Positions 53,407-61,636 of a stretch of 64,000 bases of DNA are shown here, piece after piece; position 1 is the first letter of the stretch; every line of letters begins with the position of its first letter. The stretch is from assembly GCA_965215035.1 (NCBI GenBank), contig OZ244040.1, positions 806,001-870,000 on the forward strand. Direction: 5' to 3'. The DNA is from Azophilus sp965215035 (GTDB lineage Bacteria > Pseudomonadota > Gammaproteobacteria > Pseudomonadales > Azotimanducaceae). The notes beneath the pieces were generated by a model. The model did not search any database, was not told the origin of the DNA, and saw only the letters and a list, made by a program, of their open reading frames with translations. The translations under genes and the position numbers were made by a program.

Positions 53407-54536
53407 GACTGCGTCTCCGTGAGCCATTGGCCTAGGGTTTGCACCGGCGGCCCGAATTCGTTTAGGAGCACGGACTCGCGGGTGCCGAGGGGAGGGTCCG
53501 GATAGACGATGCGGGACGGCCCGGGCTGCCGACGCGCGGCGGTGGCAAGCGTGACGAGTTCGGGTGGGCTTGCGACGAATTCAATATCGGGATTGGCGCA
53601 GGCGAAAGGCGCGGTGCGGGATTTCCACAAGAAGTGCTTGAATATTTCATCGAGTAGCAATTGCACGACAGGTTCCACACGCTTTGGATTCCTTGGGTTC
53701 AAGCGGACAAGAGGGACGTTGCCAAGGTACGGGTAAGTACGCTCATCGAGCTGTTTGATGCAGTCGACGACGACCATAGGCCGGCGCGTCTCCTTGGCGA
53801 GCAGCACTTCGCGGCGGCACCACTCGCGGGAGGAGAAAGTGTCCGTGTGTATTGCGAGGATGGCGCTCTGCTGAACGTAGTGGTCCAGTATTTCGCCCGG
53901 AGGAAGCCCGGCGGGGACATCGAATACGTCTAGGAAAGCATGCAGTTGGACGTCGTTCAAGAGCCAACTCCGGACGTGCTTAGCCGCACGCTGACCGACG
54001 GGATCGTGCTTCGAGTGGCTCAGGAAGACTCTGACGGGTTGTACTTGGCTGTCTAAGTCGAAGTCCTGTTCGGCGACAGCGCGCAAGAAGCGCGTGGCGG
54101 CGTGGGTTACTTCCCGAAGTAGGCGGCCTAGTTTGGCCTGCAAGCTACCCTGCCAAGAATGCCAGCGAAGCGCTTGGACACCAAGACTGGTAGCCAAGGA
54201 ACCGGCCGTAGGCGACATGGCAACGGGGAACAGGCGGCGATGCGGCTGAGGGGCGCCGGCGGCCAGCGTGGAGTGCACAACAAGGTTGCGAACATATCGC
54301 GTCCATGCTGGGTCGGCTTCGATCTGGGCATCGATGAGAACGACGATGGCGTGAACCGTGGCACCGTGAAATAGGATAGGCGGTGGAGAGGTCGAGCCGG
54401 GATAAGGTGCCGACCACTCGAAGACGGCAAGTCCGTGCGGTTCCTCGACGGGAAAGCGGTCTCTGGCGAAATGGCTGGCGAGACGGCGTGCGGCGGCCGC
54501 GGATTGGGCTGAATCGGGGTGCCAGACAAGGTGCAT
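53403..54536 (-). CDS. TIR-domain protein with N-terminal extension
   Basis: About 377 residues. The N-terminal 160 residues start HLVWHPDSAQSAAAARRLAS and include HAIVVLIDAQIEADPAWTRY, an unassigned alpha/beta domain. The TIR domain (about 168-300) reads VRVFLSHSKHDPVGQRAAKH, LHAFLDVFDVPAGLPPGEIL and SREWCRREVLLAKETRRP, with the putative NADase Glu near 243. About 75 further residues close the protein. The ATG at 54536 is used; an in-frame GTG at 54572 is a little better placed for the promoter. Likely makes or responds to an NAD-derived signal handled by the SLOG partner. Confidence 0.8.
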   Translation of the reverse strand: MHLVWHPDSAQSAAAARRLASHFARDRFPVEEPHGLAVFEWSAPYPGSTSPPPILFHGATVHAIVVLIDAQIEADPAWTRYVRNLVVHSTLAAGAPQPHRRLFPVAMSPTAGSLATSLGVQALRWHSWQGSLQAKLGRLLREVTHAATRFLRAVAEQDFDLDSQVQPVRVFLSHSKHDPVGQRAAKHVRSWLLNDVQLHAFLDVFDVPAGLPPGEILDHYVQQSAILAIHTDTFSSREWCRREVLLAKETRRPMVVVDCIKQLDERTYPYLGNVPLVRLNPRNPKRVEPVVQLLLDEIFKHFLWKSRTAPFACANPDIEFVASPPELVTLATAARRQPGPSRIVYPDPPLGTRESVLLNEFGPPVQTLGQWLTETQS

Positions 54537-54572
54537 GACGAGATACGGTTCTCCCCAGCTAGGCGTTGGCAC

Positions 54573-54933
54573 TTGGGGTTAAGTCCTTAGTTGTCCGAAT
54601 GAAGCTCAACATGGTAGGGATTTCGCCGATTGTCAAGCGACGGCAAGGGTGGCTGATGGGAGCGAGCGGCTCTGGTTTATGGCCGAGGGAAGAGATTGGG
54701 AGGCTGCGGGTGAGGATGCGATCATAGCCTGAACCGGAGCGCCGCGAGGCAAAGATCGGAGCCGGGGTTGAAATACGTGCGCGGAGCCTCACATATAGGG
54801 CGCGGTAGCTTGGGTATTGTCGGGCAGGTGGGTATGCACGGCAGAGTTTCAACGCGGCATGCTCTGGTGCTTGGCATGCTACTTGGCAGATGATCCCAGA
54901 ATGTAGCGTTGTATTGCGGAGGTTCGGAAAGAG
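54573..54933. other. Divergent intergenic region between the two TIR operons
   Basis: 361 bp without a gene, holding promoters for both directions. A minus-strand promoter is listed separately. On the plus side GGAAAGAG precedes the next ATG and TTGGCA at about 54892 could be a -35 box, but no convincing -10 follows. Confidence 0.5.
54608..54636 (-). promoter_or_regulatory. Candidate promoter for the TIR-SLOG operon
   Basis: Reading the minus strand, a perfect TTGACA (54636-54631) is followed after 17 bp by CATGTT (54613-54608), a weak -10. The expected transcript start near 54601 lies 30-65 bases before the possible start codons. Confidence 0.4.
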
Positions 54934-55410
54934 ATGGCAGCAAAGAAGCGTAACGTATTCGTGAGCCACATCCACAAGGACGACGCTGGGCTAAGCGACT
55001 TCACCGCCTTGCTCGCAAAAAACGGATTGGAGGTGCGGAATTACTCCATTACGTCGGATAAGGAGAATAACGCAAAGTCACCGGACTACATCAAGAACCG
55101 GATCCTAGCACCGAGAATCGACCTGTGCAGTACGCTGGTTGTTTATCTGACGCCGAAGACCAAGCAGAGCAAATGGGTGAACTGGGAAATCGATTACGCG
55201 TTTAAGCAGGGAAAGACCATCGTAGGGGTTTGGGAACGAGGGTCGCGGGGATGCGACCCGCCAGAGTCGCTCGAAAACTACTACAACGCCATCGTCGGGT
55301 GGAACAGCGAGAAGATCATTGATGCGATCAACGGCGAATACACGGGTGCGAGCAACGCGGACGGCTCGCCGAGGACCGAGTCGACGCCCATTAAAAGACA
55401 TCCCTGCTGA
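54934..55410 (+). CDS. TIR-domain protein, first gene of the Nmad2/MazG-like row
   Basis: 158-residue single TIR domain: RNVFVSHIHKDDAGLSDFTA, NRILAPRIDLCSTLVVYLTP and SKWVNWEIDYAFKQGKTIVG, with the putative catalytic Glu at 85. A flexible C-terminus rich in Ser, Asp and Arg follows. GGAAAGAG precedes the ATG. It ends 4 bp before the Nmad2 gene, so the two are almost surely one transcript. It differs clearly from the other TIR proteins here. Confidence 0.82.
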   Translation: MAAKKRNVFVSHIHKDDAGLSDFTALLAKNGLEVRNYSITSDKENNAKSPDYIKNRILAPRIDLCSTLVVYLTPKTKQSKWVNWEIDYAFKQGKTIVGVWERGSRGCDPPESLENYYNAIVGWNSEKIIDAINGEYTGASNADGSPRTESTPIKRHPC

Positions 55411-55414
55411 ACGG

Positions 55415-56041
55415 ATGACCCGGAGCCTGTTCTCTTATGTCGTGCGATACGACAGCGGGTTCGCGCCGAATCCGTTTCACGGGTATTGTACGCTGGCAAC
55501 CTGCAAACCCCTTATACGAAAGCACGCGAGCGTGGGCGACTGGCTAGTTGGAACGGGTAGCAACGGAGCTCCCGCACGTCGCGGTGGCTACTTGGTCTAT
55601 GCGATGCGGGTCACGGAGGTACTGGAGACCGCGCAGTATTGGCAAGACCCGAGGTTCCAACGCAAGAAACCGGACATGTATCACAACTGGGTGGCGGCGT
55701 CCGGAGACAATATCTATGAGCCGATCGGAGGGACGAAATGGAAACAGCACAACTCGTACCACAGCAACCAGGACGGAAGTTCGAATGCAAAACACATGAA
55801 GCGTGACACCGGGGTGCAGCGGGTGCTGGTGAGCGATGACTTCGTGTACTACGGGGGAGAGGGCCCGAGATTGTCGAAGAAATTCCTCTCAGGAGGCGGG
55901 ATGAACCTGTGTCACGCCGGCCGGAACTATCGACGCGTACAAGATGAGACAGTGATCGCAGGGTTCGAGGCATGGCTGAGATCACAAGGCCACGGAGGGT
56001 ATGAAGGAACGCCGGGGGATTGGATCCATCGTAGAAGGTGA
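55415..56041 (+). CDS. Nmad2 (nucleotide modification associated domain 2) protein
   Basis: 208 residues. LFSYVVRYDSGFAPNPFHGY, CTLATCKPLIRKHASVGDWL then VGTGSNGAPARRGGYLVYAM, AQYWQDPRFQRKKPDMYHNW and VLVSDDFVYYGGEGP match the Nmad2 family as I know it, which was defined by linkage to modified-nucleotide metabolism. Its activity is not established. ATG at 55415. It lies between a TIR gene and a MazG-like NTP pyrophosphohydrolase, a setting that suggests handling of unusual nucleotides. Confidence 0.75.
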   Translation: MTRSLFSYVVRYDSGFAPNPFHGYCTLATCKPLIRKHASVGDWLVGTGSNGAPARRGGYLVYAMRVTEVLETAQYWQDPRFQRKKPDMYHNWVAASGDNIYEPIGGTKWKQHNSYHSNQDGSSNAKHMKRDTGVQRVLVSDDFVYYGGEGPRLSKKFLSGGGMNLCHAGRNYRRVQDETVIAGFEAWLRSQGHGGYEGTPGDWIHRRR

Positions 56042-56087
56042 TGTAGGGAATCCGCTGGGTGGGGGTTAATGACACGAGGTGAAAGCC

Positions 56088-56996
56088 GTGGAACTAGGTG
56101 CGTATCAGAAGGCAGCGAGGACGACTGACCAGAATCCAAAGGACGGCGAAGCGAGTAGCCTGAGAGAGCCGTACCCGTACGAGGTGATTCCGCTGCTTGG
56201 GCTAGTCGGCGAGGTAGGAGCGCTGCTCTCTGAGTACAAGAAGCTGTTGCGGGACGGGCAGATCCACCGGAGTTTTCGCGACGAGGCGACGGAAGAGTTA
56301 GGCGATGTACTTTGGTACGTGGCGAATGTTGCCGACAAATTCGATTTGGATCTTGAGGAAATCGCGAGCCTGAACCTGCGCAAGGTGCGGGGAAGGTGGC
56401 GGCATCCGGAAGGAGGCGTCCGGCTGTACGATGAGGACCTTCCCGCGGAGCAGCAGTTGCCGCGCCGGTTTGCGTATCGGTTCGAGCAGAAAGAGGCCGA
56501 TGGGCGAACCAGAGTCCGCATACTGGACGCGTCGTCTCGAACACCGGCGGGCGATCCGCTGAGGGACAACACATACGAGGATGACGGATACCGCTTCCAC
56601 GATGTCCTCCACTTGGCGTTTGCGGCACGGCTTGGCTGGTCCCCGGTACTAAGGAAGCTGTTGAGGAAGCGGAACCAGATTATGCATCGGACGCTTGATG
56701 GGGTGGACGATGCGGAGGACGGCGGCAGGGCCCAAGTGGTGGAAGAGGCGATCGTGGCGGCGGCTTACATCTATGCGGAGGACCACGATATGCTCCAGGG
56801 GGCGACCACGGTGGGCCAAGGCCTACTCCGGCACATCCAGAGGATGACCCGGAAGCTGGAAGTCAACGACCGATCGGCGTGGGAGTGGGACAGAACTCTT
56901 CTGGACGGCTTCGCGGCGTGGAGGGAACTGAGCAGACACGCAGGCGGGACCGTGTCTGGCGACCTCAAAGAGCGGAGGCTGGAGTTCAATCGCTAG
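56088..56996 (+). CDS. MazG-like NTP pyrophosphohydrolase with C-terminal extension
   Basis: 302 residues from a GTG with GAGG eight bases upstream (a GTG at 56079 is the alternative). The metal-binding helices are LGLVGEVGALLSEYKKLLRD and DEATEELGDVLWYVANVADK, giving the ExxE..ExxD pattern of all-alpha NTP pyrophosphatases. The rest (about 130-302) is a second helical part with YRFHDVLHLAFAARLGWSPV and VVEEAIVAAAYIYAEDHDML. Such enzymes cut NTPs to NMPs. Here it could destroy signal or modified nucleotides, or starve a phage. Last gene of the TIR-Nmad2 row. Confidence 0.85.
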   Translation: MELGAYQKAARTTDQNPKDGEASSLREPYPYEVIPLLGLVGEVGALLSEYKKLLRDGQIHRSFRDEATEELGDVLWYVANVADKFDLDLEEIASLNLRKVRGRWRHPEGGVRLYDEDLPAEQQLPRRFAYRFEQKEADGRTRVRILDASSRTPAGDPLRDNTYEDDGYRFHDVLHLAFAARLGWSPVLRKLLRKRNQIMHRTLDGVDDAEDGGRAQVVEEAIVAAAYIYAEDHDMLQGATTVGQGLLRHIQRMTRKLEVNDRSAWEWDRTLLDGFAAWRELSRHAGGTVSGDLKERRLEFNR

Positions 56997-57114
56997 GAAG
57001 CGTGCCTGTTCAGAGGCGCAATTCTGCTGCGTTCTCGGCAGTTAGTGAATCTGGAAGATCGAGATCCCTTCCGCGGCGCGATAGGCGTTGGTGAACCGGT
57101 ACCGCTTCCTAACG

Positions 57115-57650
57115 CTAGTATGCGTTTGACATGGAGCGCATTTCCTCGAGATAGTTCAATTTGGTGGGTGCTGGGTCCAGTCGCCTAATCCTCCGGCACC
57201 AACAGTGCAGTTTGCCGTTTTCATCGGGGTTGCCTTTGGGTTGGTCAGGAATGTTGGGCCATTTTTCAAGAAAGGATGGATTGAGGCACCTATCGCCGAA
57301 CGAGGCAAGGTACTTGGACAACTCAAACGCGATGCCGAGCTCGAATGGCACCCACCATGACTGCTTTGTATTTGTCGTGACAACGGCAAGGAGTGAGTTG
57401 GACTTCCGCAAGACGTCGGCGATGTAGTTCGCCAGACGGGGACCGTCGCCGGTCACACTAGAGTCTATGAGGTCGAGCCAAACCGAGAGTCCGTTACCTT
57501 GCACGGCGGCGGCGACTTTGGTGGCAAGCTCGCCATCGTCGGATTGATGCGATATGAAAACGTCGATTCGCGCTTAGCTGCCAAGCTCAATTCAACCCTC
57601 TCGTAGAAGACACTAAGGCCCGGTTGATTGGCGGCATAGTATCTAGCCAT
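57115..57650 (-). pseudogene. TIR-domain gene with a frameshift near its start
   Basis: An ATG at 57650 opens MARYYAANQPGLSVFYERVE then LSLAAKRE. Near 57573 the frame must shift to read IDVFISHQSDDGELATKVAA, VQGNGLSVWLDLIDSSVTGD, NSLLAVVTTNTKQSWWVPFE, a full TIR domain with its putative catalytic Glu in PFELGIAFE. The TIR frame has a stop just upstream and no start before a GTG at 57504, past the first strand. Restoring one base (GAA-ATC in place of GAATC) rejoins KRE with IDVF. Inactive as it stands, or a sequencing slip. Confidence 0.78.
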
Positions 57651-57947
57651 GAAGCGTTCTCTTGTTCCTCTCTTTGTTTGCTGACTCTGGTTCCAAGGGG
57701 TGAGGATGTGCGTCTCCCCCCTCAACTGTCAACGACTGGTGGACCTCGCCCAGGGCGACCCTATAGTCGTTCACAACCCATTGAACCGTTGGGCAATTGC
57801 CCAAACGCGGACATCCGCGTTCGAAGGGACTATGTTGTGCGTCTATTTTCGTCTTTCTTTGGCGGACTTTTGGGATCCGCCCCCACCAATGCCTGCTCGA
57901 AGAGTTCTACGGCGCATTATGTGGTTCGAATCGATGTCGGTCCGCAC

Positions 57948-58093
57948 CAGATCCATCCCGAGGTCGTCTACCAGCCCTCGGCAAAGTCCCGTATAGAAAT
58001 GAATGTTTTTCGGATTACTCCGCAATATTCTGCGGCATCTAATGGCCTTTCAGAAATTTTCTTTCATGAGCGAACACTTTGGGATGGTCCTGC
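57948..58093. repeat. R2 element, copy C, with a 10-bp target duplication
   Basis: Left end CAGATCCATCCCGAGG, right end CTTTGGGATGGTCCTGC; the interior AATATTCTGCGGCATCTAAT is identical to copy B. CGGTCCGCAC occurs directly outside on both sides (57938-57947 and 58094-58103), an exact 10-bp duplication. Confidence 0.85.
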
Positions 58094-58201
58094 CGGTCCG
58101 CACACATTGACTCGCAACTCGAGCCCTGTTTCACTCGCAGTCTGGCGTAATAGATGCCCCATGTAGGGACCGTACGCATTGACTCGCAACGGAAAGCCTG
58201 T

Positions 58202-58861
58202 ATGACAGCACATAATTGGGTGGAACTAGTCGCCAAAAATGTACAAGCCTTGGGAGAGGATTTCCGGCCCAACGAACTCGCCTATCTCGCGTTAACCTCG
58301 AAGGTCGAGCTGCCGATTCGCGATCGGTTGGCCTTCCGAATACGTCAACAGATACGGGGAACCACTGAACTTGCTGTCGCTAGGGAGTGGATGGGAACGG
58401 GAACGAAGCGGGAAAGATTCGACCTAGCCGTCGTAACGGACGGATCGGAGGCGCGGCTGCTTCTGGAAGCCAAGGCAATGTATTCCTTCGACCTATTTAC
58501 GAGTTATGGCAGAAAGCGGTTCGTGCGCTATTGTTCGAATGACCTGCGAAAGTTGCAGGAGGCTGGCGCCAATAGCCCGACCACGCCAACGCTTCTGACG
58601 CTAGTCCTGGCAACCCATCCCCATCATCCAGAAGCCATTCCTCTTCATTGGAGCGGGGTGGTCAAGTATTTCAACCAAGTCCAGCGCTTCCCCGACAGAC
58701 CGGTGTCTGATGTCACACAAGAGATCCTTCAACATTTCGGGCCACCGAATTTCCCGCTCATCGTATCAGGCGAAATTCATGGTGGTCTGGCCTTCGGCAC
58801 CGAAGTCTCTGTGGTATATGCCTTGTCTGGCCCTCACAACGTCGCACGGAGCGTGTCGTGA
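58202..58861 (+). CDS. Putative PD-(D/E)xK-type nuclease or unknown protein
   Basis: 219 residues from the ATG at 58202. RERFDLAVVTDGSEARLLLE with AKA following gives Asp then, 13 residues on, Glu-x-Lys on two adjacent strands, the layout of PD-(D/E)xK nucleases. Helices such as LAYLALTSKVELPIRDRLAF precede it. No family is recognised with certainty, and the pattern is weak enough to arise by chance. Its place beside four TIR genes makes a defence nuclease plausible. An R2 element sits about 110 bp upstream. Confidence 0.5.
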   Translation: MTAHNWVELVAKNVQALGEDFRPNELAYLALTSKVELPIRDRLAFRIRQQIRGTTELAVAREWMGTGTKRERFDLAVVTDGSEARLLLEAKAMYSFDLFTSYGRKRFVRYCSNDLRKLQEAGANSPTTPTLLTLVLATHPHHPEAIPLHWSGVVKYFNQVQRFPDRPVSDVTQEILQHFGPPNFPLIVSGEIHGGLAFGTEVSVVYALSGPHNVARSVS

Positions 58862-59391
58862 TCTCACTCTAGCCCGACCTATTGACGTTGGTTGGGGTTC
58901 GCCTGAAACGATCGCGACTTCAGATGGGTTGTTGCGTTGCCTCAGAAGTGGACCCCAATTCGTCGAACAACACGGCAGCAGAAATAAGGTGTGGTCGCTT
59001 ACTTGGTGTTTGTTTCTGCCGTTGTTTCCGGTGAGCGGTTCTTGCCGCTTACGCCTCATGATTAACCCTCGCCCGTGGCAGTCGCACCGTCAAGCAGGAG
59101 TCCGAAGGGAGCTCCTTGACGACCGTCCGCCGATCCAGGACGCCAACGCTGTTGCGTCAGGCGGCGTCCAGAAACCGGGGCAGCACACCCACTTCAGCAG
59201 TCTAGCGTTTACTGGTCGGGGTCTGGTGGCCAAGAGGAGCACGATAGCGGACTCATTAGGGGGCATGCCCAGCGGCCGGTGTCGGCGGTCGATTGTAGTA
59301 GCCCGTACACACCGACAGCACCTCGTGCACGGCCGTGCGGGTCAACTTGGGGCGGTCGCCGCCTGATGTTCGAAGCGCGTGGGACTATGCG
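58862..59391. other. No gene seen
   Basis: About 530 bp with only short, poorly composed frames. Nothing resembles a known protein, tRNA or repeat in this window. It separates the TIR island from a decayed PhoX-like fragment and looks like degraded DNA. Confidence 0.4.
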
Positions 59392-59640
59392 CTAGTGTGC
59401 TGGAGGTTCAACGGCACCCCAATCCAGCCGAATGTCCCAATCGAACATCAGTGACTCGGGTAAGGTGTGCGCGGTTTTGTTGTCAATGCGCAGATGCACA
59501 TTGGTCGGCGCGACTGGGTTGAAGATCATTTCGGTGGATTCGGAACCGGCCACCTGCAGGCTCATGAAGTGGTCCAGCGACTCCGCAACGCCGTCACTGT
59601 CCTCATCCCGGGCGAACCAGATGTTGCCGCCGACATCACA
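59392..59640 (-). pseudogene. PhoX/DUF839-like C-terminal fragment
   Basis: A minus-strand frame of 83 codons with no start reads DVGGNIWFARDEDSDGVAES, LDHFMSLQVAGSESTEMIFN then PVAPTNVHLRI. This resembles the end of PhoX-type alkaline phosphatases, where a GNIW-like strand and IFNP...V...VQHP follow each other. The upstream bulk of the gene is absent. Confidence 0.5.
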
Positions 59641-59843
59641 GCAATGAACCGACCACCAAGCTATGGTTGTCGGCGTTGGTTACCTGTTTTTGTCATTCGC
59701 GTGAATGATTTGTGACGATTGCGCACCTAGGGGGCGGTGCAGAGGGCTTTGCCGAAGGCCGGTAGATGACTTTGGCATGGCCCTCGGCTGTGGGTCACCA
59801 CCAAGCCTTCGCTTTCGCCACCTCATTTGGGTAACTTGGCGCA

Positions 59844-61289
59844 ATGGGAAGAACAACGCCGCCTATCGGTGCCTGGGTGAAGTTCAATTTCGGCTTTGGC
59901 CAGATAGCCGAGGGCATCAAGACCTGCAGTTTCGGCACCTTTTTGCTGTTCTACTACAACCAAGTGCTGGGGCTGTCGGCGGATTTGGCGGGGCTCGCCA
60001 TCTCCTTGGCGCTGATCTTCGATGCGGTCACCGACCCTATCGCCGGCAGCGTATCCGACCGCTGGCAAGGGCCACGCGGACGCCGCCACCCCTTCATGTA
60101 CGCTTCCGCCATCCCCTTGGGCATCAGCTTCGTGCTGTTGTTCGACCCGTGGGTGCGTTTGGAGGCTGTCGGCCATCTGGGATTGTTCGCTTGGATGCTG
60201 ATGGCAACCGTGCTCACCCGGGGCTCCATGACGCTTTACCATGTGCCCCACATGGCCTTGGGCGCGGAGTTGTCGGATGATTACGACGAGCGCACCGTGC
60301 TGGTGGCCATCCGCCACTTTTTTGGCGCACTGGGCTTCATTCTGGTCTATGCGCTGGGGTTTGGGCTGTTCTTCGCGCCCTCGCAGGCCTTTCCCAACGG
60401 GCAGACCAACCCTGCGGCCTATCCCCCCTATGCCTTGACCCTAGGGGTGCTTATGGTGACGAGCATTTTTGTCACCGCCCTCGGCACCCGCAGCCGCATT
60501 CCCCATCTGCCCCGGGCACGGGAGGTGGAGGCGCGGGTGCGGGTTGGGGATGTGGTGCTGGAGGCTTGGCAGGCCATGCGCAACCCATCGTTCAGGTGGA
60601 TGATGTTCGGCTTCATTCTGATCATCGTCGCCTTTGGCGTGGCGGCGGCGACCGGGTTGTACATGTTCACTTTCTTCTGGCAACTGGACCGCTTTCAGAT
60701 ACTCATCGTGCTGCTCGCCGGGCCGGTGGGCAGCATGCTCGGCTACGCCGTAGCGGGCCGGTTCTTCGCTTGGCTGGACAAGCGGGATGCGATGATCGTC
60801 GGGGGCGTCCTGTGGATGTTCGCCCATGCCCTGCCCGTACTGCTGCTTCTGGCCGGCTGGGCACCGCGGTTTGGCTCCTGGAACTTGACGATCTTCCTGA
60901 CGCTAATCGTGGTATTCGCTGGCATCTCTATCGCACAGCTCATCACGGGTGTCGGCACTGCCATTGCGGACATTGCGGATGAGAACGAGCTGCGCACGGG
61001 CCGCCGGCAGGAGGGTGTGTTCTTCGGTGCCTCGGCGTTCGCCACCAAGTGCTCCGCCGCCTTGGGCTCCTACCTCGCCGGGCTGGTGCTGGTGTGGATC
61101 GATTGGCCGGTGGGCGCGGACATCCGCGGCCCAACCGATATTGCCGAGGATGTACGGCTGCAGTTGGCCATCTGGTCCGGCCCTCTGGCGGCCCTGCTGG
61201 CGCTGCCCGGTTTGCTCTGCCTGCGGGGCTATAGGCTGAACCGGCGTAAGCTCCAGGCCATTCAGGCGGCCCTGCACACTTCCGCTTGA
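59844..61289 (+). CDS. GPH-type (MelB-like) MFS transporter
   Basis: 481 residues with about 12 membrane helices. The first loops are diagnostic: KFNFGFGQIAEGIKTCSFGT, ALIFDAVTDPIAGSVSDRWQ then GPRGRRHPFMYASAIPLGIS, equivalent to the GPH family's PDxxxG and SDR-x-RxGRRRP motifs. A cation-coupled symporter for a sugar, glycoside or other organic solute. Followed on the other strand by an SDR and a KstD-like enzyme, so it may import their substrate. Confidence 0.9.
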   Translation: MGRTTPPIGAWVKFNFGFGQIAEGIKTCSFGTFLLFYYNQVLGLSADLAGLAISLALIFDAVTDPIAGSVSDRWQGPRGRRHPFMYASAIPLGISFVLLFDPWVRLEAVGHLGLFAWMLMATVLTRGSMTLYHVPHMALGAELSDDYDERTVLVAIRHFFGALGFILVYALGFGLFFAPSQAFPNGQTNPAAYPPYALTLGVLMVTSIFVTALGTRSRIPHLPRAREVEARVRVGDVVLEAWQAMRNPSFRWMMFGFILIIVAFGVAAATGLYMFTFFWQLDRFQILIVLLAGPVGSMLGYAVAGRFFAWLDKRDAMIVGGVLWMFAHALPVLLLLAGWAPRFGSWNLTIFLTLIVVFAGISIAQLITGVGTAIADIADENELRTGRRQEGVFFGASAFATKCSAALGSYLAGLVLVWIDWPVGADIRGPTDIAEDVRLQLAIWSGPLAALLALPGLLCLRGYRLNRRKLQAIQAALHTSA

Positions 61290-61636
61290 GCCCTGCGGCC
61301 GCTCCGCTGATCCTGGCGTGACCGCTGCAAACTGAATGCGACGCTGCTATGCGGCGCCAAAGCGCGCAACGGCATGTCTTGAAGCATCGGCAAAAAACAC
61401 TCTGTGGGCAGGGGCGTTAATCTTGTCCCGCTTCAGGCGCTGGATGAAGGCTCGTGCGATGCGCTTGCTGACCTTAGGTCCCAGCCAAGTCTCGGATATC
61501 TCCTGCAAAGTGGCGTTCGAGTGGATAAGGTGGCGTTCGAGTGGATAAGCCGGCGACGCGGTCTACACACTTGCGCCGCCTATCGAGCGGCTGCTTCGGT
61601 CGGCGAGAATCCGATCAGGGCTAACCGCAGGCGGGG
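61290..61636. other. Gene-free stretch with an exact 20-bp tandem repeat
   Basis: No convincing gene. GTGGCGTTCGAGTGGATAAG occurs twice with no gap (61510-61529, 61530-61549). The surrounding frames read like scraps of a lost gene; nothing is recognised. Confidence 0.5.

Noticed and set aside
52588..54572. Calling the locus a canonical Thoeris system
   Set aside because: No ThsA with a Sir2 or membrane effector fused to SLOG is present, so the name would overstate the match.
58862..59391. Frames of about 100 codons between the TIR island and the PhoX fragment
   Set aside because: None has a natural amino-acid pattern or a plausible start, and none resembles a known family.
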